Source: Silicimonas sp. (lineage in GTDB: Bacteria; Pseudomonadota; Alphaproteobacteria; Rhodobacterales; Rhodobacteraceae). From it: a stretch of DNA of 64,000 bases. Under the pieces are notes generated by a model that was not told the DNA's origin, ran no database searches, and was given only the letters and a program-made list of their open reading frames with translations. Of the stretch, positions 63,199 through 64,000 are shown piece by piece (the first letter of the stretch is position 1; each line of letters opens with the position of its first letter). The position numbers and the translations under genes are program-made. The stretch spans positions 1 to 64,000 of the forward strand of contig JAJDUZ010000072.1 of NCBI GenBank assembly GCA_022826385.1, written 5' to 3'.

Positions 63199-64000
63199 GC
63201 CATATCGCCATTGTCGGGGCCGGGATCGTCGGGGTGTCGACCGCCATCTGGCTGCAGCGCGACGGGCACACGGTCACGTTGATCGACCGCTTGGCCCCCG
63301 GCGAAGGTGCCAGCTATGGCAATGGCGGCGTTCTGGCCACCTGCGCCATGGTGCCGGTCACCGGCCCCGGTCTGTTGAAGAAGGTGCCGGGGATGTTGTT
63401 CGACCGGAACCAGCCCTTGTTCCTCAAATGGGGCTATCTGCCGAAGTTGCTGCCGTGGCTGCGCAAGTACCTCTCTTACGCGAACGAGCCCGACACGCGC
63501 CGCATTGCCTCGGCCATTCAGGGCGTTGTGAGCGACAGCGTGGACGAGCATCGGGCGCTGTCCAAAGGCACCGGCGCCGAACGCTGGGTGGTGTCGTCGG
63601 ATTACCTCTATCTCTACAAGAACCGCGCGGCCTTCGAGGGCGACGCGCTGGCTTGGGACATCAGGCGGGGGCACGGCATCACGTGGGAGGAGCTTGAAGG
63701 CGAAGCCCTTCGCGCCTTCGACCCCTGCTATGCGCCGGAACAGGAGTTTGGCGTCCGCATGGGCGATCATGGCCGGATCTCGGACCCTGGCCGCTATGTC
63801 AAAGCTCTGGCGGCTCATGTCGAGGCCGAAGGCGGCACGCTCGTCACCGGCGAGGTCACGGGGTTCCGGCGCGACGGCGACCAAATAACCGGCATCGAAA
63901 TCGGTTCGGATGTCGTGGATTGCGATGCCGCCGTGCTGGCCACCGGCGCATGGTCTGGCCCCTTGGCGAAAGCGTTCGGCCTCAACGTCCCGCTGGAAAG
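63195..64000 (+). CDS. FAD-dependent D-amino-acid oxidase/dehydrogenase (partial, runs off window)
   Basis: A DadA-like flavoprotein: first 268 residues visible. The FAD-binding start is [29 protein letters not shown] with [11 protein letters not shown]; later [18 protein letters not shown] marks the Rossmann return. It overlaps the dehydratase by 4 bp (ATGA), so it acts in the same pathway, possibly oxidising a D-hydroxyproline or another D-amino acid. The C-terminal substrate region lies outside. Confidence 0.88.
   Translation, partial: MSHIAIVGAGIVGVSTAIWLQRDGHTVTLIDRLAPGEGASYGNGGVLATCAMVPVTGPGLLKKVPGMLFDRNQPLFLKWGYLPKLLPWLRKYLSYANEPDTRRIASAIQGVVSDSVDEHRALSKGTGAERWVVSSDYLYLYKNRAAFEGDALAWDIRRGHGITWEELEGEALRAFDPCYAPEQEFGVRMGDHGRISDPGRYVKALAAHVEAEGGTLVTGEVTGFRRDGDQITGIEIGSDVVDCDAAVLATGAWSGPLAKAFGLNVPLE

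Overview
The window reads as chromosomal DNA of a marine alphaproteobacterium of the Rhodobacteraceae (Roseobacter group). Supporting signs are GC-rich coding, the gene order phoR-pstSCAB-phoU-phoB, a complete NasTS-controlled nitrate assimilation operon, RTX/Hint secreted protein, and a Rhodobacteraceae-style intergenic hairpin repeat. The first ~1.9 kb does not fit this picture. It carries an E. coli-type purB, a DUF1244 gene, an inverted pair of REP-like palindromes, and an acnA 3' end that looks gammaproteobacterial, while the rest of acnA looks Rhodobacteraceae. The window therefore contains either an assembly join or a recombination junction inside acnA.

Layout. 1-4.1 kb: purB (partial), DUF1244, acnA (mosaic). 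4.2-8.7 kb: DUF1223 secreted protein, lipid A-type acyltransferase, a BesD-like Fe(II)/2OG oxygenase, rpsB-tsf and terminator. 9-15 kb: RTX/Hint protein; a convergent five-gene envelope redox cassette (intradiol-dioxygenase-like and ferric-reductase-like genes facing amidohydrolase, YtkA-like and MauG-like peroxidase); a BLUF photoreceptor. 15-24 kb: phosphohexomutase and the whole Pho regulatory/transport locus with triple Pho box. 24-36 kb: housekeeping and small regulators (gamma-carbonic anhydrase, gmk, YicC, PAS protein, Crp/Fnr, YcjF/YcjX, hisB, hisH, acyl-CoA synthetase, MsbA-like exporter, tRNA-Gly). 36-51 kb: an SDR, then the leftward nitrate operon nasT-nasS-leader-nrtA-nrtB-nrtCD-globin-nirB-nirD-nasA-cysG. 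51-64 kb: HD protein, fucU-rbsK, YitT, an SDR/CoA-transferase/citryl-CoA-lyase-like operon, AraC-GyrI regulator with an NMT1-type ABC transporter, NrtS, an Asp/Glu-racemase-like protein, an enolase-superfamily dehydratase and a truncated FAD amino-acid oxidase.

How the parts work together. Under phosphate limitation PhoB would bind the three CTGTCAT-type repeats before pstS. Nitrate sensed by NasS would free NasT, whose ANTAR domain would bind the two A1/G4 hexaloops in the nrtA leader and prevent formation of the overlapping terminator; nitrate is then imported, reduced to nitrite and ammonium, with CysG supplying siroheme. The least understood pieces are the 10.9-14.3 kb envelope cassette, whose intradiol-like member keeps the HxH iron motif but lacks the tyrosines, and the 54.5-64 kb accessory catabolic region. 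All functional calls come from reading sequence; no database search was run.
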